Shown here: in pieces, positions 56,989 through 64,000 of the stretch
How the letters are laid out: each line of letters begins with the position of its first letter
Position numbering within the stretch: the first letter of the stretch is position 1
From: Acinetobacter sp. WCHA45
GTDB lineage: Bacteria > Pseudomonadota > Gammaproteobacteria > Pseudomonadales > Moraxellaceae
Reading direction: 5' to 3'
NCBI RefSeq assembly: GCF_002165255.2
Contig: NZ_CP028561.1
Location: 1,736,001-1,800,000, forward strand
DNA: 64,000 nt
Notes under the pieces: generated by a model
What the model was told of the DNA's origin: nothing
Seen by the model: the letters and a program-made list of their open reading frames with translations, nothing else
Databases searched by the model: none
Translations under genes and position numbers: made by a program

Positions 56989-58203
56989 ATGAAATTGAAT
57001 CTTCTTAGCTTTGCTATGCTCAGTGTTTTAACAACTACGACATTTGCCGCAGATAACTTTTTAAGTCAAACTCAATTTTCTCTCGATAGTCGCTTACGTT
57101 ACGAATTAGTTGACCAAGATAACCAACTAAAAAATGCTGATGCTTGGACTTTGAGACTACGCCCTTCACTGGAAACTGGCACATGGCATGGCTTAAGCGC
57201 ATTTGTGCAAGGAGAAGGAACTGTCGAAATTAATGATCATTTCAATAGCACACGTAATGCTGAAACAAACTACAGTACAGTCCCTGATCCTCAAAACCTA
57301 CAATTGAATCAAGCTTATTTAAAATATGCTTATAGTCCAAAGTTTGATTTAAGTATTGGTCGTCAAGCTATTAATTTAGATAATCAGCGCTTTGTAGGCT
57401 CCGTAGCTTGGCGTCAAAATGATCAAACCTTTGATGCGATTAGCTTAAATATTAAACCTTGCAAAGAGTTTGGTTTGTATTATGGCTATATTAATCAAGT
57501 CAATACTATTTTTGGTAGTGAAGATGTAAAACCTAAATTTGTAGCAGCCCAAGATGGTAAACAAAACAGTCAAATTCACTTAATTCAAGCTAAAATGAAT
57601 TACAACCCATTGTTGAACGCAACACTATATGGGTATTTGATGGATTTCGAGGATTTAAGTGCTTGGTCAAATCAAACCTATGGCTTACGCTTAACAGGTA
57701 AGAAAAACAATTTTAGATACGTTGCTGAATATGCCAAACAAAGTGAATATGCTGAGCAACCTATAAATTATGATGCTGATTATTATGGATTAGAATTAGG
57801 TTATAGCATCACGGATAAAGGCTCAGCACTGGGTGAAATCACACTTGGCTATGAAGTGCTTGGTAGTGATGATGGAAAAATTGCATTTCAAACCCCATTA
57901 GCGACTAAACATAAGTTTAACGGATGGGCTGACTTATTCTTGACAACGCCCGTGAATGGTTTAACTGACTTGTACATTTCATCAAGTTTTAATGTATTTG
58001 ATAAAGGTAAATTAGGCACTGAACTACATCAATATCGTAGCGATGAAAAAAATATGGATTATGGTCAAGAATTCTCTATTTCTTATTCTCATGCTTTGCC
58101 TATTAAAGGTTTGTCTGCCCTAGCAAAATTCTCAGATTATCAAGCGGAAGAGTTTTCTGTAGATACTCAAAAGTTATGGTTGCAAATGGATTATAAATAC
58201 TGA
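56989..58203 (+). CDS. Alginate-export-type outer-membrane channel
   Basis: A 404-residue outer-membrane barrel of the alginate_exp/AlgE-like type. Signal peptide about 1-20 (ends TTTFAAD). Early block FSLDSRLRYELVDQDNQLKN, then TLRLRPSLETGTWHGLSAFVQGE and LNQAYLKYAYSPKFDLSIGRQ are usual in this family; the end LWLQMDYKY has a C-terminal aromatic. It lies 88 bases after the nitrate transporter with no clear terminator between, so it may share the nitrogen-controlled transcript. In that context it might let nitrate or another N source through the outer membrane; this is inference. Confidence 0.82.
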   Translation: MKLNLLSFAMLSVLTTTTFAADNFLSQTQFSLDSRLRYELVDQDNQLKNADAWTLRLRPSLETGTWHGLSAFVQGEGTVEINDHFNSTRNAETNYSTVPDPQNLQLNQAYLKYAYSPKFDLSIGRQAINLDNQRFVGSVAWRQNDQTFDAISLNIKPCKEFGLYYGYINQVNTIFGSEDVKPKFVAAQDGKQNSQIHLIQAKMNYNPLLNATLYGYLMDFEDLSAWSNQTYGLRLTGKKNNFRYVAEYAKQSEYAEQPINYDADYYGLELGYSITDKGSALGEITLGYEVLGSDDGKIAFQTPLATKHKFNGWADLFLTTPVNGLTDLYISSSFNVFDKGKLGTELHQYRSDEKNMDYGQEFSISYSHALPIKGLSALAKFSDYQAEEFSVDTQKLWLQMDYKY

Positions 58204-58294
58204 TATTGAGTCGTTGTAATCTAATTATAAAAAACTGTCATCAAATCATCAAATTTCGATGGTGTAATAAAAAATAAAAAACTCCAAAATTTGC

Positions 58295-58334
58295 AAAAAG
58301 CTTGCTGATCGACCTTTATCAGCAAGCTTTTTTC
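58295..58334 (+). terminator. Terminator after the nitrate transporter/channel genes
   Basis: AAAAAGCTTGCTGAT and its exact complement (15-bp arms) around an 8-base loop, with a T-run. Confidence 0.9.
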
Positions 58335-58343
58335 TTTTCATAA

Positions 58344-58369
58344 ATAAAAAGGCTACCTCAGTAGCCTTT
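58344..58369 (-). terminator. Terminator after the DegS/AlgW-like gene
   Basis: AAAGGCTAC and GTAGCCTTT form a perfect 9-bp stem with a 4-base loop; on the minus strand a T-run follows. It lies 29 bases past the protease stop codon. Confidence 0.85.
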
Positions 58370-58397
58370 CATATTCAAATTAAATCATAAGATCATA

Positions 58398-59582
58398 TTA
58401 GTCTTGAGGCTTAGGCAATGGGATATATTGCGACTGCGCGTTTTGTTGGGTTTTTCTCTCTCCAACTTTAACTTGCATGCTCTGTTGCTTACCATCGCGT
58501 TCAACCACCACATCAATCACACTTTGTGGTGCTTGCAATGCAACATAGTTGATTAAATGTGAAGCTGAAGTAATTTGCTCATTATTGACTTGAATAATTT
58601 TATCACCACGCTTCACTCCCGCAGCATCGGCTGGACCATCACGCAAGACATCAGCAACAACGACTCCAACAGGTTTCGCAGCCAATACGTCCTCATTCAT
58701 GGTATTAGGAATTAAGCTAATACCTAACCAACCACGAACAACACGACCATCTTTCAAAATTGAATTTAATACTTGCTGACAAATTTTCGCTGGAATTGCA
58801 AAACCAATCCCTAACGAACCGCCTGATTGAGAGAAAATCGCAGTATTTACGCCGATTAAATTCCCCGCAACGTCAATTAATGCACCACCTGAATTACCTG
58901 GATTGATCGCCGCATCAGTTTGAATAAAGTCTTCATAGGTATTGATACCTAAATCTGAACGACCTGTCGCCGAAATAATCCCTTGCGTAACTGTTTGTCC
59001 CACGCCAAATGGATTACCGATTGCAAGTACAACATCGCCAACTTCATTGCCACTGAGTTTAAACGGTAGGACAGGAAGCTTGTCTAACTCAATTTTAATC
59101 ACAGCTAAATCAGTATCAGGATCTGTACCAATGACTTTCGCTTCAGCACGACGACCATCATGCAATGCCACCACAATATGCTCTGCCTGAGCAATCACAT
59201 GATTATTCGTTAGAATATAACCATCTGCACGAACGATAACACCTGAACCTAAACTATTTTCATTTTGAGGCTGTTGAGGGGCTTGATTACCAAAAAACTC
59301 ACGAAATACAGGATCATTCAATAAAGGATGATTCATCTGTTTCACTTTCTGAGTGGTAAAGATATTCACCACAGCAGGCGAAGCAACTTTTACGGCAGCA
59401 CTATACGAAACAACACCACCTGTTCGAGTTGTATCAATCAGAGGTTCAACCTTTTCAGCAGGCATTTTGACGCCATCAGCAGCGACTGTTGGTTTCGGCT
59501 GATGTGATTTCTGCCAAGCCAGAAAACTAAATATAACAACAACGAGTAAAACCCAAGGTAACCATATAAATGCACGGCGCAC
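58398..59582 (-). CDS. DegS/AlgW-like HtrA-family serine protease
   Basis: A 394-residue periplasmic protease anchored by one N-terminal helix (about 7-24). The catalytic triad is intact: His about 128 (TNNHV), Asp about 158 (DTDLAV), Ser about 231 (GNSGGAL). A single PDZ domain follows (about 280-370; RGWLGISLIP, VADVLRDGPADAAGVKRGD). One membrane anchor plus one PDZ domain is the DegS/AlgW layout, which senses misfolded outer-membrane proteins and cuts an anti-sigma factor; DegP has two PDZ domains. Whether Acinetobacter uses it to control a sigma-E-like pathway cannot be told here. Confidence 0.9.
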   Translation of the reverse strand: MRRAFIWLPWVLLVVVIFSFLAWQKSHQPKPTVAADGVKMPAEKVEPLIDTTRTGGVVSYSAAVKVASPAVVNIFTTQKVKQMNHPLLNDPVFREFFGNQAPQQPQNENSLGSGVIVRADGYILTNNHVIAQAEHIVVALHDGRRAEAKVIGTDPDTDLAVIKIELDKLPVLPFKLSGNEVGDVVLAIGNPFGVGQTVTQGIISATGRSDLGINTYEDFIQTDAAINPGNSGGALIDVAGNLIGVNTAIFSQSGGSLGIGFAIPAKICQQVLNSILKDGRVVRGWLGISLIPNTMNEDVLAAKPVGVVVADVLRDGPADAAGVKRGDKIIQVNNEQITSASHLINYVALQAPQSVIDVVVERDGKQQSMQVKVGERKTQQNAQSQYIPLPKPQD

Positions 59583-59777
59583 GTTTATTATCCTCTAGGC
59601 AAAATTATGTTATGGACAAGTTTATTTATTGAAGAAGAACAACAACTTTCAGATATTGTAAAGTAAATTGATTTAAAGCAATGTAAAAGTTAAAAAAGTT
59701 TTGTCTAGCTTTAGTTACATTTAAAAATATGCTTTTATTAAGCTGAATCTATAAATGTCATTCAGTTGAGGAATCGC

Positions 59778-60536
59778 ATGGCAAATTTGCATGATATTGT
59801 GCAATGGTGTAATCAAACTTTAAAAGTTAGTGAGTTTAAAGATTACGCACCCAATGGCTTACAAATTGAAGGCACGCCTGATGTAAATAAAATAGTCTGT
59901 GCTGTTACAGCCTCAGAAGATGCAATTAATGCAGCTATTGCGCAGCAAGCAGATGCCTTACTTGTCCATCATGGTTACTTTTGGAAAGGTGAAGCCTACC
60001 CTATTACAGGTATGCGTGGTAATCGAATCAAAAAATTAATTCAGAACAACATCTCTTTGATCGCCTACCATTTGCCTTTAGACTCACATCCCACACTTGG
60101 CAATAATGCCGCAATTGCAGATTTAATCGGTTTACAAAAACTAGAAGCTTTAGATCCATTCGAAAAGCATCCGATTGGAAATATAGGCTATTTGGAAAGT
60201 CCATTAAGCCCAGAGCAATTTAAAACAAATTTACAGGCTATTTTTGATTTTAATGTGATTCATTTGCCGAGCGAGAAAACTCAAATCCAAAAAGTAGGAT
60301 TTTGCACAGGCGGCGCTCAAGATTTTATTAATAAAGCAGCAGAAAAAGATTGTGATGCTTATATTTCTGGCGAAGTCAGTGAGCGTACTTTTTATGAAGC
60401 TAAAGAATTAGGGGTTCATTATTTTGCCTGTGGTCATCATGCAACTGAACGATATGGCGTACAATGTCTTGCTCAAGCAATTACAAATCAGTTTGCTGTA
60501 GAAACGATCTATTTTGAACTAAATAATCCAATTTAA
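59778..60536 (+). CDS. Nif3-like dinuclear metal-centre protein
   Basis: A 252-residue protein of the NIF3/DUF34 (YbgI-like) family, which forms a hexameric ring with a dinuclear metal site; its role is unsettled (GTP cyclohydrolase I type 2 is a common label). Metal motifs: LLVHHGYFWKG, HLPLDSHP and FACGHHATERYG. The ATG at 59778 has GAGG 6 bases upstream; the TTG at 59766 lies within that site and is rejected. Confidence 0.92.
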   Translation: MANLHDIVQWCNQTLKVSEFKDYAPNGLQIEGTPDVNKIVCAVTASEDAINAAIAQQADALLVHHGYFWKGEAYPITGMRGNRIKKLIQNNISLIAYHLPLDSHPTLGNNAAIADLIGLQKLEALDPFEKHPIGNIGYLESPLSPEQFKTNLQAIFDFNVIHLPSEKTQIQKVGFCTGGAQDFINKAAEKDCDAYISGEVSERTFYEAKELGVHYFACGHHATERYGVQCLAQAITNQFAVETIYFELNNPI

Positions 60537-60680
60537 TAGAATTGACGAATCCGATTTTATTTATCGTTTTTAATTGAACCTTTATTGTATATCGTTCTTT
60601 AAAAGACTGCCCTATTATGTTTGGAATCATTTACAATAGAGCCACTTAACTTAAAACCCAGCAATTGCAAGGATTGGAAC

Positions 60681-61307
60681 ATGACAACCATTACTTTACC
60701 TGCACTTCCATATGGCTATGATGACTTAGCTCCGCACATTACTCGCGAAACTTTAGAATACCATCACGATAAACATCACAATACTTATGTTGTTAACTTA
60801 AACAACCTAATCAAAGGCACTGACCTTGAAGGTAAAACTTTAGAAGAAATCATCAAAGCATCTGCTGGTGACGCTTCTAAAGCAGGTATCTTTAACAATG
60901 CTGCACAAGTATGGAACCACACATTCTACTGGAACAGCATGAAACCAAACGGTGGTGGTAAACCAACTGGCGCAATCGCAGCTAAAATCGAAGAAGCTTT
61001 TGGTAGCTATGAAAAATTTGCAGAAGAATTCACTGCTGCTGCAACGACTCAATTCGGTTCAGGTTGGGCTTGGTTAGTTGCTGACGAAGTAAATGGTAAA
61101 TTATCAATTACTAAAACTGCAAATGCAGATACTCCACTTGCTCACGGTCAAATCGCAGTATTAACAATCGACGTTTGGGAACATGCTTACTACATCGACT
61201 TCCGTAACTTACGTCCAAAATACATCGCAACTTTCCTAGAAAGCCTAGTGAACTGGGACTATGCAAATGCAAAACTTGCTGGTCAACCAGCAGGTGTTGA
61301 GAAATAA
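60681..61307 (+). CDS. sodB: Superoxide dismutase, Fe type
   Basis: A 208-residue cytoplasmic superoxide dismutase. Metal ligands: His in YHHDKHHNTYV (second ligand in NHTFYW), then DVWEHAYYIDF with Asp and His. The text AAQVWNHTFYWNSM and GSGWAWLV is typical of Fe-SOD. AAGGA lies 7 bases before the ATG at 60681; an upstream in-frame extension to 60621 lacks such support. The length fits the family. Confidence 0.95.
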   Translation: MTTITLPALPYGYDDLAPHITRETLEYHHDKHHNTYVVNLNNLIKGTDLEGKTLEEIIKASAGDASKAGIFNNAAQVWNHTFYWNSMKPNGGGKPTGAIAAKIEEAFGSYEKFAEEFTAAATTQFGSGWAWLVADEVNGKLSITKTANADTPLAHGQIAVLTIDVWEHAYYIDFRNLRPKYIATFLESLVNWDYANAKLAGQPAGVEK

Positions 61308-61323
61308 TTTTTATTTCTTGAAT

Positions 61324-61352
61324 AAAAACTGCCCACTTCGGGCAGTTTTTTT
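61324..61352 (+). terminator. Terminator after sodB
   Basis: AAAAACTGCCC pairs with GGGCAGTTTTT (11 bp) around ACTTC, with T-run. Confidence 0.92.
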
Positions 61353-61453
61353 ATAATTAAAAATTAAAAAGCATATTTATCAAGCAAACGATTCATTTTA
61401 TTTATTATTCTTATTGACGCATCTGAAATTCATCCCTAAAATGCGCGTCAGAT

Positions 61454-61529
61454 TCTCCAATAGCTCAGTCGGTAGAGCGACGGACTGTTAATCCGCAGGT
61501 CCCTGGTTCGAGCCCAGGTTGGAGAGCCA
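61454..61529 (+). tRNA. tRNA-Asn (GTT)
   Basis: 76 bases including encoded CCA. Acceptor TCTCCAA/TTGGAGA, D arm GCTC-GAGC, anticodon arm ACGGA/TCCGC-type with loop CTGTTAA (anticodon GTT at 61497-61499), T arm CCTGG-TTCGAGC-CCAGG, discriminator G. Confidence 0.97.
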
Positions 61530-61538
61530 ATCCACTAT

Positions 61539-61614
61539 TCTTCCATAGCTCAGTCGGTAGAGCGACGGACTGTTAATCCGCAGGTCCCTGGTTCGAGCCC
61601 AGGTGGAAGAGCCA
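61539..61614 (+). tRNA. tRNA-Asn (GTT), second copy
   Basis: 76 bases with encoded CCA. Identical to the first copy from the D arm through the T arm, but with acceptor stem TCTTCCA/TGGAAGA, changed on both strands so pairing is kept. The two genes lie 9 bases apart and form one transcript ended by the hairpin at 61622-61652. Confidence 0.97.
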
Positions 61615-61621
61615 AGATTCT

Positions 61622-61652
61622 AAAAGCCCTGATCAATAATCAGGGCTTTTTT
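61622..61652 (+). terminator. Terminator after the tRNA-Asn genes
   Basis: AAAAGCCCTGAT and its complement (12-bp arms) around a 5-base loop, with a T-run. Confidence 0.92.
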
Positions 61653-61725
61653 ATTACTTAATAACAAAAAATGACTAATAAAAAAGCTCCTGATCAACAG
61701 AAGCATTTTTGTCTTTTAACTCAAC

Positions 61726-62382
61726 TTAGGCAGCAACCCGCCTTGGCACACCGCTATGGAAACGGAACGTATCATCTGGCGTTAAAATTAGATTCTTTTC
61801 CACTTCACGGATATATTCAATCCGCTGCTGAATATTTTCTTCTGGATCTTTAAGTTTGGCAGTTTTTGCAACATCTAAAGCTAAAGCCAAATAGTCCTCA
61901 AAATGACGAGATTCCGATTTAAGCAAGTAACGATAGTAACGTCCAAGTTCATCGTCTACAACAGGTGCCAGCGCATAGAAGCGCTCACACGAGCGTGCTT
62001 CGACAAATGCGCCAATAATCATCACATCAATCAATGCTTCAGGTTCATAAGTACGGATTTCTTTACGTAATCCACCTGCATAGCGCCCTGCACTCAAACC
62101 CTTCCACTCTTGGCCACGTTTGTTCATGAATTCCAAAACCTGCTCATAATGCAGCATTTCTTCACGCACCAATTGCGCCAATTTCACTTGTAAGTCGGTA
62201 AAAAAGCTATAGCGAAACATCAGGTTCATCGCTGTACTTGCCGCTTTTTTCTCACAGTTGGCATGGTCTTGCATTAAGATGTCAAGGTTATTCACCGCTT
62301 CATCTAGCCACGCCTGAGGAGTGGTACACCCTAAAAATGCAATGACAGGTTGCATCAACTCATCATAATTTACACTACTCAT
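61726..62382 (-). CDS. miaE: tRNA-(ms2io6A37) hydroxylase MiaE
   Basis: A 218-residue non-heme diiron monooxygenase that hydroxylates the isopentenyl group of ms2i6A37 in tRNA. Diiron ligands are visible in four helices: CEKKAASTAM (Glu), REEMLHYEQVLEFM (Glu and ExxH), AFVEARSCERF (Glu) and LLKSESRHFEDYL (ExxH). The ATG at 62382 starts 4 bases after the pdxJ stop, with GAGAT inside the pdxJ end as ribosome site, so translation is coupled. A TTG at 62385 in frame is less likely. Confidence 0.93.
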   Translation of the reverse strand: MSSVNYDELMQPVIAFLGCTTPQAWLDEAVNNLDILMQDHANCEKKAASTAMNLMFRYSFFTDLQVKLAQLVREEMLHYEQVLEFMNKRGQEWKGLSAGRYAGGLRKEIRTYEPEALIDVMIIGAFVEARSCERFYALAPVVDDELGRYYRYLLKSESRHFEDYLALALDVAKTAKLKDPEENIQQRIEYIREVEKNLILTPDDTFRFHSGVPRRVAA

Positions 62383-62386
62383 CAAC

Positions 62387-63115
62387 TTATCTCGCAGCAG
62401 CCTGAATCGCTGCTTTCATATCTGTTACTGCTTGAGCCAAACCAACAAATACACTATCGGCAATAATCGAATGACCAATGTTGAGTTCATGAATTTGTGG
62501 AATTGCTGCAATCGCTGCCACATTATCCAAATTCAAACCATGTCCAGCATTCACAACCAAACCTTTAGCTGCTGCATATTCAGCACCTTTGATAATACGA
62601 GATAATTCAGCTTGTTGCTGCTCATCTGTCTCGGCATCAGCATAAGCACCCGTATGGATTTCAATGGTTGGTGCACCACATGCGACGGCTGCGTCAATTT
62701 GTGCAAAATCTGCATCGATAAACAAAGACACATCACTGCCAATCGCTTTCAGTGCTTCAGTTGCCGCCTTCACTTTTTCAAAATGCCCAATCACGTCCAA
62801 TCCACCTTCGGTGGTCACTTCCTGACGGCGTTCAGGCACGAAACACACATGCTGGGGTTGAATCTCTTTGGCAAACGCAACCATTTCATCAGTTACCGCC
62901 AATTCCAAATTCATGCGGGTTTTTAATAATGGACGCATACGACGTACATCATCATCTTGTATATGACGGCGATCTTCACGCAAATGTAAAGTAATCCCCT
63001 CAGCACCAGCCTGTTCACACAACAAAGCAGCCTGAACTGGATCAGGGTAAGTTGTACCACGTGCTTGTCTTAATGTCGCAACATGATCAATGTTTACACC
63101 TAAGATTGCAGCCAT
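62387..63115 (-). CDS. pdxJ: Pyridoxine 5'-phosphate synthase
   Basis: A 242-residue TIM-barrel enzyme that joins aminoacetone phosphate (3-amino-2-oxopropyl phosphate) and deoxyxylulose phosphate to pyridoxine phosphate, the final ring-building step of the DXP-dependent B6 route. Start [22 protein letters not shown] is the family signature; [43 protein letters not shown] and NAGHGLN follow in order. Between recO and miaE on the same strand; the recO-pdxJ order is widely conserved. Confidence 0.96.
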   Translation of the reverse strand: MAAILGVNIDHVATLRQARGTTYPDPVQAALLCEQAGAEGITLHLREDRRHIQDDDVRRMRPLLKTRMNLELAVTDEMVAFAKEIQPQHVCFVPERRQEVTTEGGLDVIGHFEKVKAATEALKAIGSDVSLFIDADFAQIDAAVACGAPTIEIHTGAYADAETDEQQQAELSRIIKGAEYAAAKGLVVNAGHGLNLDNVAAIAAIPQIHELNIGHSIIADSVFVGLAQAVTDMKAAIQAAAR

Positions 63116-63169
63116 AAAAATATCCTATCGGTTTAGCCCTGAATCATTATTTTCAATACATCAGGAATA

Positions 63170-63877
63170 TCAAGTTTGTGTACTTTGAATCCAAAGTTGA
63201 CGGCTTTTCAGCGGTCGATCACCCAACAAGGCGCTAATCATTTGACGGTATAGTTTACCCAATAATTGCAATTGTTCGTGAGAAAAATCCTGCCCATCTT
63301 CATAACTTTGCATAGATGTAATCAATCTACCATCAAGTGTTGAACGCGAAGCTTGCGAAACTGGTAAAAAACCATCATTGAGCTGAAATTGATAATGCTG
63401 GTTGACCTGAATGTCTTGTTGACTCGCATCTGTTGAGAAATCAATGGCGTAACCAAGTTCCACCAATAGTACATGCTCAAATTGACGCAAAATCTGCCTA
63501 AGAAATACAGCAGCTTGTTCGTGTGTCGCCAATTGCTGTAACAGCACTAAAATTAACTGATATTGTTCAAATGTTTGCGGCATCATCTCTTCTAAGGGAC
63601 ATAGTCGCAATAGAATTTCATTTAAATAAAAACCAGCAAAAAATGCATCACCATGAAAGAATACAGGTTGATTCAGAATTTCCAGTTTTGTGAAGTTTTT
63701 TAGTTCAGATTTGCCTGTGGCATGCAGACGAATAGGCTGATATTGCGGCGGTGGGGTCTGTCTTAGAATCCCATCCACCCGACCATATTCTTGTGTAAAT
63801 AAATGCACAATATGGCTTTTTTCACGATATTTACGATGATGAATCAAATAACCATGTAGGACTTCATTGCGCATCAT
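63170..63877 (-). CDS. recO: DNA repair protein RecO
   Basis: A 235-residue recombination mediator that helps RecA load onto SSB-coated single-stranded DNA in the RecFOR path. The N-terminal OB-fold is visible (HGYLIHHRKYREKSHIVHLFTQEYGRVDGI) and a helical C-terminal domain follows. No CxxC zinc motif is seen, as in many gammaproteobacterial RecO proteins. ATG at 63877 and 63874 both fit; no strong ribosome site is visible. It lies 54 bases before pdxJ and 9 bases after the small gene at the window end. Confidence 0.9.
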   Translation of the reverse strand: MMRNEVLHGYLIHHRKYREKSHIVHLFTQEYGRVDGILRQTPPPQYQPIRLHATGKSELKNFTKLEILNQPVFFHGDAFFAGFYLNEILLRLCPLEEMMPQTFEQYQLILVLLQQLATHEQAAVFLRQILRQFEHVLLVELGYAIDFSTDASQQDIQVNQHYQFQLNDGFLPVSQASRSTLDGRLITSMQSYEDGQDFSHEQLQLLGKLYRQMISALLGDRPLKSRQLWIQSTQT

Positions 63878-63886
63878 AGTACGAGA

Positions 63887-64000
63887 CTAGTCCTTCTTTT
63901 TCTCATCCTTTTCTTCATCATCGCCATCGGGAATCACTGCGCCAACAACCGCAGCAGTTCCTTTAACAACACCTTTAGTGGTCTTATAAGCAACTTTAAC
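63887..64000 (-). CDS. C-terminal part of a small, probably lipoprotein, gene (cut by window edge)
   Basis: The last 37 codons of a minus-strand gene that continues beyond 64000. The visible end is VKVAYKTTKGVVKGTAAVVG followed by an acidic/basic tail (DGDDEEKDEKKKD), like a family of short Acinetobacter lipoproteins with the same KTTKGVVKGT pattern. The N-terminus and lipobox are outside the window, so this is a tentative call. It probably shares a transcript with recO, pdxJ and miaE. Confidence 0.5.
   Translation of the reverse strand, partial: VKVAYKTTKGVVKGTAAVVGAVIPDGDDEEKDEKKKD

Overview
The window looks like chromosomal DNA of a gammaproteobacterium of the genus Acinetobacter. It is AT-rich, has Acinetobacter-type gene neighbourhoods (hisZ-purA, alaS-lysC-csrA, prmA-fis-purH-purD, metQ-metN-metI, rpsB-tsf/map, recO-pdxJ-miaE), and carries an IS903-group element very like those of Acinetobacter. 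The species cannot be fixed from the sequence alone. Almost all genes are housekeeping. The accessory content is a metal-uptake/redox cluster, a two-layer insertion sequence, a nitrate-uptake locus and several decayed genes.

Layout. 1-4.1 kb (minus strand): the start of purA, hisZ, a lipoprotein, a small membrane protein and a GAPDH/erythrose-4-phosphate dehydrogenase family enzyme. 4.3-8.9 kb (plus): alaS, lysC, csrA. 8.9-14.2 kb: rnhB, a pair of small exported-protein paralogues (one a pseudogene), cytochrome b561, an adenine deaminase with its purine permease, and a small membrane-anchored protein. 14.5-23.0 kb: a siderophore-receptor pseudogene with an internal deletion, an intact TonB-dependent receptor, a frameshifted small gene, a three-gene redox operon (ApbE-DUF2271 fusion, PepSY membrane protein, flavodoxin/ferredoxin-reductase protein) and a divergent DUF4198 gene. 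23.1-31.7 kb: an SMR efflux pump, mnmG, prmA, a zinc-ribbon protein, a structured stretch that may encode a small RNA, fis, purH and purD. 32.3-38.5 kb: a methionine ABC importer, an HDAC-like protein overlapping an unknown gene, gloB and a small unknown protein. 38.6-48.6 kb: an S-adenosylhomocysteine riboswitch with ahcY, then metF, rsmE, a GGDEF/EAL protein, maeB and cca. 48.7-52.8 kb: tsf, rpsB, map and an OmpW-like protein. 52.9-55.2 kb: an IS4-family element interrupted by an IS5-family (IS903-group) element. 55.4-58.2 kb: a sigma-54 promoter, a nitrate/nitrite transporter and an outer-membrane channel. 58.4-64 kb: a DegS/AlgW-like protease, a Nif3-like protein, sodB, two tRNA-Asn genes, miaE, pdxJ, recO and the end of a small, probably lipoprotein, gene.

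How the genes work together. Methionine-cycle functions cluster: metQNI import, ahcY under an SAH-sensing leader, and metF. Purine functions recur (purA, adenine deaminase plus permease, purH, purD), as do translation functions (alaS, prmA, rsmE, mnmG, miaE, cca, map, rpsB-tsf, tRNA-Asn). The 15.7-23 kb cluster combines outer-membrane uptake with an inner-membrane/periplasmic flavin-dependent electron-transfer module, which fits metal-chelate uptake and reduction.

Most interesting items: the SAH riboswitch, the promoter-hairpin-T-tract unit upstream of fis, the ApbE-DUF2271/PepSY/reductase module, the nested insertion sequences whose outer copy split a transcription terminator and whose history can be reconstructed base by base, the sigma-54 promoter of the nitrate transporter, and three independent pseudogenes each with a readable lesion.
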